From: an uncultured Dyadobacter sp. | GTDB lineage: Bacteria; Bacteroidota; Bacteroidia; Cytophagales; Spirosomataceae | Direction of reading: 5' to 3' | Length of the DNA stretch: 64,000 nucleotides | NCBI RefSeq assembly: GCF_946482605.1 | Contig: NZ_CAMLSE010000003.1 | Location: 1-64,000 of the forward strand | Part shown: in pieces, positions 34,193 through 44,400 of the stretch | Layout: each line of letters begins with the position of its first letter | How positions within the stretch are numbered: the first letter of the stretch is position 1 | Notes under the pieces: generated by a model | The model's database searches: none | What the model was told of the DNA's origin: nothing | What the model saw: only the letters and a program-made list of their open reading frames with translations | Made by a program: the position numbers and the translations under genes

Positions 34193-36898
34193 TTGGCCCG
34201 TCTTCTTGTCATATTGCTTTGGATGATCCCGCTGGCCGGATTAGGTCAGTCGGAGGTGGCGGTACGCTTGGCGAATGCCCCGGGCGCGGTTCTTCCCGGC
34301 GGGCATACCACGCTGTTTTTTGATGTAACCGGTTCTCCCCTCCCGGATTCAATTCGGGATTCGGTACTGCTGCCCGAAAAATGGCGGCTGCTTTCCCGGC
34401 GGCGTCCCGAACGCGCAGCAGGCCAGCAGCACCTTCGCTATTTTTTTGTTGTCGGCACCCCGGCGGTATGTGCTTCCGGCAATTACCAGGTCACTTTTCA
34501 GATCACCTACGAGGGCAAACAGGTGTCGGCCCAGGCGCTGGTAAGTGTACAACCGATCCGGAAGATAGAAGTGCTGGTGGTTGCCCAGCCCGAATTCACC
34601 AGGGAAGGAGATACGCTCCGGCTGACCTACCTGATCCGGAATTCGGGTAACCATTCCGAACATTTTGCGTTGAAGACCGATCACGGCACAATCAATACCG
34701 GCACGGATAGCCTGACGCTGGAACCCGGCGCGACGACGAACGTAGTCGTTTCACAGATCATTCCGCTTACCGATCACAATGCATGGCAGGCTTCGTCCAA
34801 TCTCTCGCTGTTCATGCAGGGCCAGGAACAAGCGGTTTATGCTACGGCAAGTATTCCCGTGTTCTCGTCCAGGATCCGGAAAATAGACCGCCATTTCCGT
34901 TTTCCGGTGGATATCGGCGGCGGTTATATGATGTACCGGTATGGCGGGCGGCAGGTTGCCGCTTATCAGTACAACGCCACGGGAAGGGGCTTTCTGGATC
35001 AGAAAGATCAGCATTACCTCGATTTCACGATCCGGGGACCCAACCAGTTTACATTCCCCGCAGCAGGGACTTACGACCAGTATTCCCTGGGTTACACCTA
35101 CGGGAAACGGTTCTCCGTTTCAGTGGGTGATTATGTTTTGCAGCTCAACAACCTCATGGAATTCGGGCGTTTTGGACGGGGGGTGCGTGTGGAGCAGCAG
35201 TTCGGCAGGGTGGCTTATACTGCCGCTTACCAAAAGGCAAGGTTCTTTCCGGGCCAGAAAGAATCATTTGGCGGGAAATTTATTTTCAATATCAATGAGT
35301 CTTCGCAGCTGGGAATGCATTATGTTTCCAAAAACGTGGTTTTTCATAACCGCCGGTTCTGGTCGCATCTCGCCGGCCTCGGGGGCAATATCCGTACCCG
35401 TGAATGGCATCTGGAAGCAGAACTGGCAACCGGCCTGGCCGATCACAAAACTGATTACGGCGCATTTGTACGATTGCGGGTGTCAAAAAAATGGATCAGC
35501 CTGACGAGCAACCTCATCTATACAGGCAAACATTTCTATGGCTACTACAACAACAGCCGTCTGCTCAACAATAACCTGGGTGTCAACATCACCAAAAGGC
35601 TGACGCTCGGTATCAGTACCAACTTTTCGGACGTGAACCCAAGTCTTGACGCCAACCTGTACAGTGTTTCGCCCAAAGACAGGAGCTATACGACGTTCCT
35701 ATCCTACCAGGCAGACAAACGCAACCGGTTTTTTGTGTTCTATTCCACCGCTGAAAGAAAAGACCGGCAGGAGCCTGCGGAATTCGACTATTCGGAAGAT
35801 TTCGGAAATCTCGCCTATCATCATAACTCTGAAAAATTCTCATTGTTTTACCAGGGCCGGTACGGTCACTCCCGGAACCATCTGGCGGCCGACAACAATG
35901 GTAAAAGGCAATCATTTTCAAACCTCGCCCAACCGGCTGTCCGGCTTTTTCCCTGGATATGGGTAGGCGGTTATCTTGAACACCAGCATACCAGCAAATT
36001 CTCGGCAGCCGATGTGACCGAAAACCTGTTCTTTTATGGTGGTAATGCGCGGGTCAGCATTAAAAAGTATCTGTACGCCAGCTTCCTCTATCGCAACAAT
36101 TACGCGCCGGACGAGTTGTTCGTGCGCCGCAGTTTCCTGGATGTATCGGTCCTCCTGGACCTGAAAAGGCATGTTTTCTCACTCTCCGGCGGTCGCTCCT
36201 ACATTCCGAACATGAGTAACAGAGATCAGAACACGCTGTTTTTCAACGCCAGCTATGCATTGCGACTGAATATTCCTTTGGCAAGAAAAAGAAATATCGG
36301 CAGCCTCAAAGGCAAACTCACCGGCCTCGGCTACGCCAAGCAGGGCAATCTCATACAGTTGGGAAGCCACAAATTCATGACGGACAGCACCGGCAGGTTC
36401 TCTTTCGAGGGCGTAGCGCCCGACCGCTACTACCTGAGCATTACCCAGAATGAAACAGGCAGCGAAGGGGTCGTACCGGTAGTCAGAATGCCAATGCTTG
36501 TGGATATACGTGCTGATAGTATCCAGGTCATCGAGATCCCGCTCACCCGTACGGGCGGTGTCACCGGTCAAATCGAGTTCGTAAAAGCCAGTCAGAACGG
36601 CGTTGCTTCGGCGCTGGCCGGAAAGCCCGTCGTGCTTGCGAAGCTCACGGGCGAAACGGGCAGCTATCTGACCGAATTGAACGAAAAGGGCATGTTTTCA
36701 TTCAAAGAAATCCGGCCCGGAAACTGGGAACTATCCGTTTTTATTCCCGGCGGCCAGGACCGTTTTGTGATCGAAGACGGCGTTCGTCCATTGACACTGG
36801 AAGCCGATAAGACGATCGATCTGGTGTTCAGGATCAGGCCGAATGAGAGAAGAATCCATTTTTCCGAAAGGAGTTTTGAAGTATCTATAAAAAAATGA
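34193..36898 (+). CDS. Outer-membrane usher-like protein
   Basis: 901 residues. The only usable initiator is the TTG at 34193 (in-frame stop at 34172; the next ATG would remove the signal peptide); it gives ARLLVILLWMIPLAGLGQ. Domains: two Ig-like N-terminal domains (about 20-122 and 124-225); a long beta-barrel-type region of alternating aromatic strands (about 240-700), e.g. YSLGYTYGKRFSVSVGDYVL; and two transthyretin/carboxypeptidase-regulatory-like domains at the C-terminus (about 702-765, TGRFSFEGVAPDRYYLSI; about 788-860, NEKGMFSFKEIRPGNWELSVF). That barrel plus two C-terminal TTR-like domains is usher architecture; the canonical N-terminal usher domain was not recognised. A TonB-independent porin with extra domains is the alternative. 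Its stop overlaps the next pilin start by 4 bp. Confidence 0.55.
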   Translation: MARLLVILLWMIPLAGLGQSEVAVRLANAPGAVLPGGHTTLFFDVTGSPLPDSIRDSVLLPEKWRLLSRRRPERAAGQQHLRYFFVVGTPAVCASGNYQVTFQITYEGKQVSAQALVSVQPIRKIEVLVVAQPEFTREGDTLRLTYLIRNSGNHSEHFALKTDHGTINTGTDSLTLEPGATTNVVVSQIIPLTDHNAWQASSNLSLFMQGQEQAVYATASIPVFSSRIRKIDRHFRFPVDIGGGYMMYRYGGRQVAAYQYNATGRGFLDQKDQHYLDFTIRGPNQFTFPAAGTYDQYSLGYTYGKRFSVSVGDYVLQLNNLMEFGRFGRGVRVEQQFGRVAYTAAYQKARFFPGQKESFGGKFIFNINESSQLGMHYVSKNVVFHNRRFWSHLAGLGGNIRTREWHLEAELATGLADHKTDYGAFVRLRVSKKWISLTSNLIYTGKHFYGYYNNSRLLNNNLGVNITKRLTLGISTNFSDVNPSLDANLYSVSPKDRSYTTFLSYQADKRNRFFVFYSTAERKDRQEPAEFDYSEDFGNLAYHHNSEKFSLFYQGRYGHSRNHLAADNNGKRQSFSNLAQPAVRLFPWIWVGGYLEHQHTSKFSAADVTENLFFYGGNARVSIKKYLYASFLYRNNYAPDELFVRRSFLDVSVLLDLKRHVFSLSGGRSYIPNMSNRDQNTLFFNASYALRLNIPLARKRNIGSLKGKLTGLGYAKQGNLIQLGSHKFMTDSTGRFSFEGVAPDRYYLSITQNETGSEGVVPVVRMPMLVDIRADSIQVIEIPLTRTGGVTGQIEFVKASQNGVASALAGKPVVLAKLTGETGSYLTELNEKGMFSFKEIRPGNWELSVFIPGGQDRFVIEDGVRPLTLEADKTIDLVFRIRPNERRIHFSERSFEVSIKK

Positions 36899-37440
36899 GA
36901 TATGCGCTGTTCATAGGATGTCTTTTGCTTGGTTTGCGTTCCAGCGCGCAATCCGGCCCCACCGTGGACGTAAGCCTGACGCTGCCGTCGGTAGCGCTCG
37001 TAGACATTCTGCCCACGGGATCCACCAGCGTAACCTTGCAGATGACCGCCGCCTCCGAGGCCGGCACCACGATCGGCACCGGCACTTCAAACAATGCCAA
37101 CTGGCTGATATTCACTTCTGCCGTAACGTCCGGCGCTTCCAGAAGCATCCGGGGAGACGTCATCGGCACCCTCCCGGCGGGCATCCGGCTCCGGCTGGAC
37201 ATCTCACCGTATGTTGGCAGCGGTCAGGGATTTACGGCCGGCAACAGTTACATCACAGCCAACACTTATCTGACCAATACGCCGGTCAGCTTTATTGACA
37301 ACATCCGCGGCGCATTCACCGGCATCACGTACGGTTCCAGCGGTTTCAAACTCACTTACTCCCTGGAAATACAGGATTACGCCAATATCAGAAGCGGTAC
37401 TTCCAATGTGACGGTACGCTACACCATGGTCGATAACTGA
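36895..37440 (+). CDS. Second pilin-like subunit
   Basis: 181 residues with a signal peptide (ALFIGCLLLGLRSSAQ). Strand-rich mature part with SVALVDILPT, an NNANWLIFTSAVTSGASRSI segment and the C-terminal LTYSLEIQDYANIRSGTSNVTVRYTMVDN that parallels the end of the 32735 protein. It overlaps the usher-like gene by 4 bp and the next gene by 1 bp, so it is translationally coupled to both. Likely a minor or tip subunit; not assigned to a named family. Confidence 0.6.
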   Translation: MRYALFIGCLLLGLRSSAQSGPTVDVSLTLPSVALVDILPTGSTSVTLQMTAASEAGTTIGTGTSNNANWLIFTSAVTSGASRSIRGDVIGTLPAGIRLRLDISPYVGSGQGFTAGNSYITANTYLTNTPVSFIDNIRGAFTGITYGSSGFKLTYSLEIQDYANIRSGTSNVTVRYTMVDN

Positions 37441-37916
37441 TGAAAAAAATTGTTCTGTTCTATATTACCTGCCTGTTCGTTACCGGCGCTTCTGCCCAGA
37501 GCGTTACGGTGATCAATGGCACGAACGTGTGGTCGATACCGACATTATCGTCTACCATTACCAAGGCCGGCAAAAACTATGAACATATTGAAACCAGCAG
37601 TGCATCACAGACCCTGATCCGGGTCACCTCGCTGCTCATATGGACGGTAAGCGCGCATATGAGCACCTCCAATTGGGATTCTTCGCTGAAACTATCCGTG
37701 CAACGCACCGGAAACGGCACCGGGCTGGCCATTCTGAGCGGGGGCACCACTTATATGCAGCTGACCTCCTCGCCCCAGCAATTCTTCTCCGGCGCATTGA
37801 ACCTCGGCGGCAATCGCGACAACATCCCGATCCAGTACAAGATCGAAGGATTGTCCGTCACGTTGCCGGTCAAGACGTACACGACGACCATTACCTACAC
37901 CATCTCAGGTATATAA
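37440..37916 (+). CDS. Third pilin- or adhesin-like subunit
   Basis: 158 residues with a signal peptide (KKIVLFYITCLFVTGASAQ). It has a Ser/Thr-rich, strand-rich mature part ending in VKTYTTTITYTISGI, a terminal beta-strand like those of the two other subunits, but its middle is unrelated to them by eye. Its ATG shares an A with the preceding TGA. It is the last gene of the operon and may be the tip adhesin or terminator subunit (inference). Confidence 0.55.
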   Translation: MKKIVLFYITCLFVTGASAQSVTVINGTNVWSIPTLSSTITKAGKNYEHIETSSASQTLIRVTSLLIWTVSAHMSTSNWDSSLKLSVQRTGNGTGLAILSGGTTYMQLTSSPQQFFSGALNLGGNRDNIPIQYKIEGLSVTLPVKTYTTTITYTISGI

Positions 37917-37932
37917 ATAAATGTAAACCCCG

Positions 37933-38769
37933 CTATTCCAGTTTGGCAGCGTCGCGGATCGGCCTGTATGGCTTTTTGAAAAAATCCATCACAACCCTGT
38001 TGAACTCCATGCTGTAATGAACCAGCGTCGAATGCCCCGAATTGGGCAAAATCCACAGGTAAGACCGCGGAATAGCGCGGGCTATCTGCATCGTGTGCTC
38101 GGGCAGGATCACGTCGTTGTCGCCGCCGATGATCAGCGACGGGCAATGCACATCGCGCAGTTGCCGGAGGGTGATGTTGGGCTGGACGGCCATGAGATGG
38201 ACGAGCTTTTTCTCGTTCCGTTTGGCAGTATTCTTCGCCAGTTCATGATCCCAATCGATGATCGTGCGGTACATCCACGGATCAAGCGCGGTGGAATCCG
38301 GCCACAGGTTGGTACCGGTTGCAGCCAGCTTCCGTACCCTTTTCGGATGACGCAGGGCCAACAGAATGGCATTGATCCCCCCGTCGCTCCAACCGACCAC
38401 ATGGCAGGAATCGATATGCAGGTGGCCGAGCAATGCATCCATGTCATCGGCCATCATTTCGTACGACAGCGAATCGCCTGCGTCCGCAGACTTGCCCTGC
38501 GCCCGGCTGTCGACCAGGATCACCCGGTGCGATTTGGAGAATGCGATGAGCTGATGGCGAAAGTCGCGCATGGAACCGCCATTGCCATGAATAAAAAGTA
38601 CCGGCTCCCCTGTCCCATACGTCTCATAGTAGAGCCTGATACCACGAACCGGCGCAAAATGGCCGGCTTTCACATTCCCTCCCAACAAGGCGGGATCCGG
38701 CCGCACCTGACCGAGCGCCGATTCCAATGCGAGGATACAGCACAATGCGAGCAGTTTCAGTGTTTTCAT
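37933..38769 (-). CDS. Alpha/beta hydrolase
   Basis: 278 residues with a signal peptide (LLALCCILALESALG). Fold motifs: oxyanion segment VLFIHGNGGSMRDF, DSRAQGKS, nucleophile elbow GWSDGG, catalytic acid in IIGGDNDVIL, and the late histidine in LPNSGHSTLVH. It is a periplasmic or secreted esterase-like enzyme of unknown substrate. It converges on the pilus-like operon with a 16-bp gap, and the DinB-like gene lies 18 bp upstream on the same strand, so the two are probably co-transcribed. Confidence 0.9.
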   Translation of the reverse strand: MKTLKLLALCCILALESALGQVRPDPALLGGNVKAGHFAPVRGIRLYYETYGTGEPVLFIHGNGGSMRDFRHQLIAFSKSHRVILVDSRAQGKSADAGDSLSYEMMADDMDALLGHLHIDSCHVVGWSDGGINAILLALRHPKRVRKLAATGTNLWPDSTALDPWMYRTIIDWDHELAKNTAKRNEKKLVHLMAVQPNITLRQLRDVHCPSLIIGGDNDVILPEHTMQIARAIPRSYLWILPNSGHSTLVHYSMEFNRVVMDFFKKPYRPIRDAAKLE

Positions 38770-38787
38770 ATCGGAGGTTTTCAGTTG

Positions 38788-39306
38788 TTACCTGCCAAAT
38801 GTACGTTCCAGAAACGCTTCGATCCTAGCCTTCTGCCGCAAATGGTGCCGGCAATGCATTTCTGCGAACTGAAACCATTCCGCCGCATTCAGGTAACGCA
38901 GCCCGGGGTGCAAGGCTTTACCGTGCAGGAGGCTGCCCGTGATCAGTTTGTCCGTTTCGTCAATGCGGCTTTTGAGACGGGCCAGGCGGTCCGCCAGCAA
39001 CTGCTTGCTTTGCGGCTGGCGGACCAGCGCATTGGATGGCGGACCGACGATCAGCAGATCGGGAAAGGCATTGTTACGGAACATCTGCTTCGCCTCCGAC
39101 GTCGATTCTTCCATCGCATGGTCATTGGAAGCAAGACAGATTTTGATCTGGTTAAAATAAAAATCAGTCTCGTCCAGGATGTGCATGTACACCTGCCCGA
39201 GGGACCAGCTGCGGGGAGCCGGTTGTGCTGTAAGTTCTACAAAATCGTACGGTTCAAGCCCTTTGATCCAGACATCAAGCGTTTGATGAAAATCCTTTAT
39301 ACGCAT
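38788..39306 (-). CDS. DinB-like metal-binding protein
   Basis: 172 residues, all-helical. WSLGQVYMHILDETDFYFNQI at the start supplies the first metal His and MHCRHHLRQKARIEAFLERTF near the end supplies the second and third, the DinB/YfiT four-helix layout. Members often act as thiol or bacillithiol S-transferases; the substrate here is unknown. It is upstream of the alpha/beta hydrolase gene with an 18-bp gap. Confidence 0.85.
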   Translation of the reverse strand: MRIKDFHQTLDVWIKGLEPYDFVELTAQPAPRSWSLGQVYMHILDETDFYFNQIKICLASNDHAMEESTSEAKQMFRNNAFPDLLIVGPPSNALVRQPQSKQLLADRLARLKSRIDETDKLITGSLLHGKALHPGLRYLNAAEWFQFAEMHCRHHLRQKARIEAFLERTFGR

Positions 39307-39368
39307 AAAATTTTCCCAATCATTTTTTACACAAACCTATCATGATTCCCCGTCAAATGGGATGGGAG

Positions 39369-40505
39369 TTAATGACAGATTGTGGTGGCATTTGCGCCAA
39401 ATGTGCCACCATTGGGCACACCGGCAAAAGGATAGTCGGTGTAACCCCCGTCTCCACCCTGATAGTAGGTGTCGGGATCGCCGGCAGTCAATGGAATATT
39501 GTGTCTAAATCGCTCCGTCAGGTCGGGATTGGCGATATAGGGTTTACCGAAAGCGATGAGGTCCGCCAGGCCGGCTTGCAATGCCGCTTCGGCTGTTTCG
39601 GCGGTATAACCTCCCGCAAGTACGACCAGCCCGTGATAGCGCCTTCGCAGGTCACGGATGAATGCTTCCGGAATTTTGCCATGCCCCACAGGCCCCTGAT
39701 CGGACAAATGAATGTACACAACACCCATTTCCTGCAAGGCATCCACCATGTAGCGATGCGTTTCGGCCTCCTCGGCATATTCGGGCAGGTCGTTGAGCTT
39801 CACAAATGGCGAAAGGCGTACGCCCGTGCGCTCCTTCCCGATCGCCGCCACGGTACCCTCCACAATTTCAAGCAGGAAACGACTGCGGGCAAAAATGCTC
39901 CCGCCATATGCGTCCGTGCGGCGGTTGGTGTGCGGATGCAGGAACTGTTCAGGCAAAAATCCGTGTGCGCCATGGATTTCTACCCCATCGAAACCGGCCT
40001 CCATGGCATTAACCGCTCCCTGAATATGCTCATCGATAAGCCTGCGCACATCTGCGGCGGTTGCTTCCACCGGCTCGCTGATCGGCAAATGGATTTCCCC
40101 CCGCGTGCGCATCAACCCTGCCGCAGTAACGACCGACGGCGCTATCAGCGGCATCTGCCCTTCATTATTCAGGTAATGCCCGATGCGGCCCGCATGCACA
40201 AGCTGCATGAAAATCCGTCCGCCCCGTGCGTGCACTTCATGGGTCACGCGTTTCCATCCGTCGATCTGGTCCTGGTTGTAAATTCCGGGGGTACCCAGAT
40301 AACCGATGCCGTTCGGCGCCACGGCGGTGTTGTCTGTGATGATGAGCCCAGCCCCTGCCCGCTGCCCGAAATACGCCGCCGCGGAGTCGGACGGAATGCC
40401 AGCGAATGCCCTACGACGGTTCATAGGTGCCATTACGACGCGGTTTCGCAATTCGAGCGAGTCCGTTACAAGTGGTGTCAATATTTTTTTGTCCGTATTC
40501 GTCAT
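39369..40505 (-). CDS. Old yellow enzyme-family alkene reductase
   Basis: 378 residues with a flavin-TIM-barrel fold: LRNRVVMAPMNRRRA, ADNTAVAPNGIGYLGTPGIY-type loop, FMQLVHAGRI and the active-site motif IHGAHGFLPEQFLHPHTNRRTDAYGGS. The HxxH pair (HGAH) replaces the HxxN of yeast OYE, as in the XenA/NemA-like bacterial enzymes. It reduces activated alkenes or nitro compounds with NAD(P)H and FMN. An AraC regulator is divergent at 40588; on the minus strand a TAGTTTTG (-7 type) lies at 40528-40521. The annotation of the flavin is from the family, not from the sequence alone. Confidence 0.92.
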   Translation of the reverse strand: MTNTDKKILTPLVTDSLELRNRVVMAPMNRRRAFAGIPSDSAAAYFGQRAGAGLIITDNTAVAPNGIGYLGTPGIYNQDQIDGWKRVTHEVHARGGRIFMQLVHAGRIGHYLNNEGQMPLIAPSVVTAAGLMRTRGEIHLPISEPVEATAADVRRLIDEHIQGAVNAMEAGFDGVEIHGAHGFLPEQFLHPHTNRRTDAYGGSIFARSRFLLEIVEGTVAAIGKERTGVRLSPFVKLNDLPEYAEEAETHRYMVDALQEMGVVYIHLSDQGPVGHGKIPEAFIRDLRRRYHGLVVLAGGYTAETAEAALQAGLADLIAFGKPYIANPDLTERFRHNIPLTAGDPDTYYQGGDGGYTDYPFAGVPNGGTFGANATTICH

Positions 40506-40587
40506 TACTTTTTTTAATACAAAACTACCTGCGTCCCAAACGGGCGAACAGTGACATTGCGTGGTTTTTTCGGTATTTTTACAGGTT

Positions 40588-41451
40588 ATGAAACAAAAGA
40601 CACTGCATCAGCCCTTTGAAATTTACATGGCCGACATGGACTGCTGGAACGAGCGGCCATTGATCTACCATTTCTTCGAGATCGTCCGGATCATGGACGG
40701 TACCGGCACGCGGGAGACGAACCGGAACCGGTTTCCGTACCGCCCGGGCAGCATCTTCCTGTTTACACCGCTCGATTGCCGCGGCTTCGATGTAGAGACA
40801 CCCACCCGGTTCTGCTCCATCCGGTTCTCGGAGGTGTTTTTATCCGAATACAAAACCGAGCAGGACAAAGAGCGGGTAACTGCGTGGCTGAAACAACTGG
40901 AAACGATTTTTGCACACCACAACCGCTTCGAGCAGCTCCTGATCCGCAACGAAGGCGATTGCCGGATGATCGCCTCGCTGATCTCGCACCTGGTCGGCGA
41001 GTACGAGCAGCGGCAGGCAGGCCACGAAGAAAATCTCCGGCATCTGGTCACGCTGATCCTCAATGTGATCACACGCAACGTACACGACGGCCGTGCAGCC
41101 GACAGCCCGGGCACAAAAGAGGCCATGATCAACCAGGTGCTGCTGCATATCCAACGGCATATCGCCGACCCCGAAAAGCTGCGCGTCGATTACCTGGCCC
41201 GGCAGTTCAGCCTGTCACCTAATTATGTGGGCGAATATTTCCGCAAATACACGGGAGAAAGCCTGCAAGGTTACATCGCAGCGTCGCGCGTTAAACTCGT
41301 AGCACAGCGGCTCACCCAAAGCAACCTCACAATCAGCGAAATAGCTGCCGAATTGGGTTACACCGACGAAAGCCACCTCAGCCGCCAGTTCCGCAAGCAC
41401 CACGGCACCAGCCCCACTGCCTTCCGGAAGGGGTTCGTTATTGCAGCCTGA
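40588..41451 (+). CDS. AraC-family transcriptional regulator
   Basis: 287 residues from the ATG at 40588 (a GTG at 40561 is also open). The N-terminal half is a cupin-like sensor (EIVRIMDGTGTRETNRNRFPYRPGSIFLFTP...); the C-terminal 100 residues contain two helix-turn-helix motifs (YLARQFSLSPNYVGEYFRKYTGESLQGYI and ISEIAAELGYTDESHLSRQFRKHHGTSPTAFR). It is divergent from the old yellow enzyme gene, its probable target. Confidence 0.92.
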   Translation: MKQKTLHQPFEIYMADMDCWNERPLIYHFFEIVRIMDGTGTRETNRNRFPYRPGSIFLFTPLDCRGFDVETPTRFCSIRFSEVFLSEYKTEQDKERVTAWLKQLETIFAHHNRFEQLLIRNEGDCRMIASLISHLVGEYEQRQAGHEENLRHLVTLILNVITRNVHDGRAADSPGTKEAMINQVLLHIQRHIADPEKLRVDYLARQFSLSPNYVGEYFRKYTGESLQGYIAASRVKLVAQRLTQSNLTISEIAAELGYTDESHLSRQFRKHHGTSPTAFRKGFVIAA

Positions 41452-41455
41452 CAAC

Positions 41456-44400
41456 TTAGAGAATGCCGTTCGCGGCAAATTCGCGGGGCGTCATATTGTA
41501 CAGATCGCGGAAGCATTTGGCGAAGTAGGAAAGGTTGTCAAATCCTACCGCGTAGGCCGCTTCCGACACGGAAATACCCTCGGAAAGCAATGCAGCCGCT
41601 TTTTTCAAACGGTAGTTGCGTATCAGCTCCACCGCCGAAAGGTCTGTCAGCGTTTTAAGCTTCCGGTTCAGGCTGCTGTTGCTCATCCCGATCTCCCGGA
41701 TCAGCTCGGTCACCCCAAAATCCGGATCGTCGAGGCGGGTATCGAGGATATGATGTAGTTTATCCAAAAACGGGTCGGTGATCGCTTCCTGGTCTGCCGG
41801 AAGTGCAGCCGCCGTCGCGAACCCGGCGTGCAGGCGCTCGTACAGGCGGGCCTGCCTGTCGAGCAGGTTACGTATGCGCAGGCGCAGCTCTGGCAGGTGG
41901 AACGGCTTGGTAATGTAATCGTCCGCACCGAGTTCCAGCCCCTCCACCCTGCTTTCCAGGGCCGATTTGGCAGTCAGCAGCACCACGGGAATGTGACTCG
42001 TTTCGAGATTGGACTTAATGTGTTTACAAAAATCATAACCATCCATGACCGGCATCATCACGTCGCTGATGATGAGGTCGGGCATGATTTCGGCCGCCAT
42101 CGCGAGTCCCTCCTCACCATTGGGCGCGTGGTAGAACCGGTAGCTTTCGGCCAGACTGTCGGACACGAACTCCGCCAGGCCCGCATTATCTTCCACGAGC
42201 AGGATTTTGGCCGAATGCGCTTCATGATCAGCGGCACCATGTTCATTGACCTTTGAAATTACGCCCTCCGACAAATGCCGCGACTCGTCCCGGCGGTAAG
42301 GCATCGTCAATGTAAAAACGGTGTCGAAACCGTCCGTACTGCTTTTGACAGAAACACTTCCGCCCTGCAAGTCTACCAGCTCCTTTACAATCGCCAGCCC
42401 GATGCCGGTACCTTCGCGGTAGCCGGGTTGACCGTCGGCCTGATAAAACCGGTCGAAAACCCGGTTCAGCTGTGCATCGGGAATGCCGGCACCGGTATTC
42501 CCGACGGTGATTCCGACAGCTTCCGCGTCGGGTGCGCTTAATGTGACACCTATCCGACCGCCTTCATTCGCAAACTTCACGGCATTGGAAAGCAGGTTGG
42601 TGAGAATCCGTTCCAGTTTTTCATGATCAAACCAGTAATACCGGTTGCCGAGGCGGTTGCCGAACTCCAACGTCACATTCTTATCCTCCGCCGCCAGCTG
42701 GAATGTGTCCGTGAGCGATTCCGTAAAATCGACCAAATCACCCCAGGCGGCATCAATCTTCGTAGTACCGGCTTCAAGTTTGGACAGATCGAGCAATTGG
42801 TTAATGAGCCGCAACAGCTGCCGCGCATTCCGTTCCATCAACGAAAGGCGCTTGTTGTCCTTTTCCTGCCGGGGTTCTTCCAGCATTTGCCCGGCAGGCC
42901 CCAGAATCAACGTCAGCGGCGTTCTGAATTCATGGGTAATGTTGGAAAAAAAACGGGTCTTCATTTCGTCCAGTTCCCGCAACTGCGCTGCTTCCCGGGC
43001 TTTCAGATCCACCTCCTTTTGTTTGAAAATAATGGATTGCTGCATCCTGACACGGTTTACATAAACCCGCAATAAACCGTAAACCACTCCCAGAAACACC
43101 AGAAAATAAACGGCATAAGCCCACCAGGTTTGCCACCAGGGCGGACTGATCCGGATATTTAGCACCCGGATTGCGGGACTCCAGATGCCCAGGGTATTGG
43201 ACGCATTCAGCCGGAGCACGTAATGGCCCGGCCTGAGGTCGGTATACTTGGTGACGGGAGTTTCTGTTTCGATCCATTGCTTGTCCACACCTTCCAGCAG
43301 GTAGCGGTAGCGGATCTTGTCGCTCCGATTGTATTGCATTGCAGCGAATTCTATCATGAGAAAATTCTGCCAATAGGTCAGATCGAGGTGCTGCATCGCC
43401 GTGACTGGCTGCTCACCCGCCGGCACCAGCGGTGTGTTGTTAATGGAAATGCCGGTAATATGTACCGGCGGCTGGTAGCGATCTTCGTTCGGTTGCTTCG
43501 AATCAAATGCCGTAATTCCCTCCATGCCGCCCAGGAAAATGCGGCCGTCGGGCAGCGCCAGCGCATGGAAGCGGTTGAACTCGTCGGCCATCAGCCCATC
43601 TTCGCGTGTATAAGTGCGCACATGCAGGGTCTTCCGGTTCACCTGGCATAACCCCTGGTTGGTGGCCACCCATACATTGCCCTGGCGGTCGGGGATGGCG
43701 GCGTATACCACGTTGTTGGGCAGGCCGTTTTGTTTCGAAAGTCGCTCGCAATGCCCCGTGCGTTTGTCGAAACGGCAAAGGCCGCCGCCGAATGTGCCTA
43801 TCCAAAGCAAGTTCTCGTCGAGCGGATCAGCAAAGAGGCAGTACAAATTATCGGTACTGAGGGATGCGGCGCCCTGTCCGTAGCGGGTAATCGCGCCCGA
43901 AGCCTTATCCAACCGGTACAGTCCCCGCACCGTCGTCGCGACCCAGAGATATTTCCCGTCGGCCACGATCTGGATTATCCCCGATTCAACTCCAATGTCG
44001 GACGGGCTTCGGTCAGCCTGGCGCGGTCGGATCGCATACGGTAAGCGCGTCCAGGTGCCATTTCGATAGGAAAACAAAAGACTGTCGTGTATTGCCCACA
44101 TACGACCATCCGGATCGCTCGCCAGGCTAATCGCCAATTCCGATCGCCTGATATCCTTGATCTCCACCGGAAACGGAATGCTTTTGATCGTCCGCGTGCC
44201 GAGATCCAGCTCGTAAAGCGGTGTCCGTCCGGCACTGAACCACATTTTTTGCGGACTGTTTAATGCATAGCGGAAATTGTAGGAAAAAAGTCCGGCAGGA
44301 AGCTTAGCCATTTCGCCCTGGGGCACTTTCAGGAAATCGCGAAGGAGGTCCGAAATGAAATCGGAGGAATAGGGTTTTGTGCTAAAATAGCTTGCCCTGA

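Noticed and set aside
38017..39345. Plus-strand open frame (442 codons) across the hydrolase and DinB-like genes
   Set aside because: Both genes on the minus strand have clear family motifs; the antisense frame has none and crosses their boundary.
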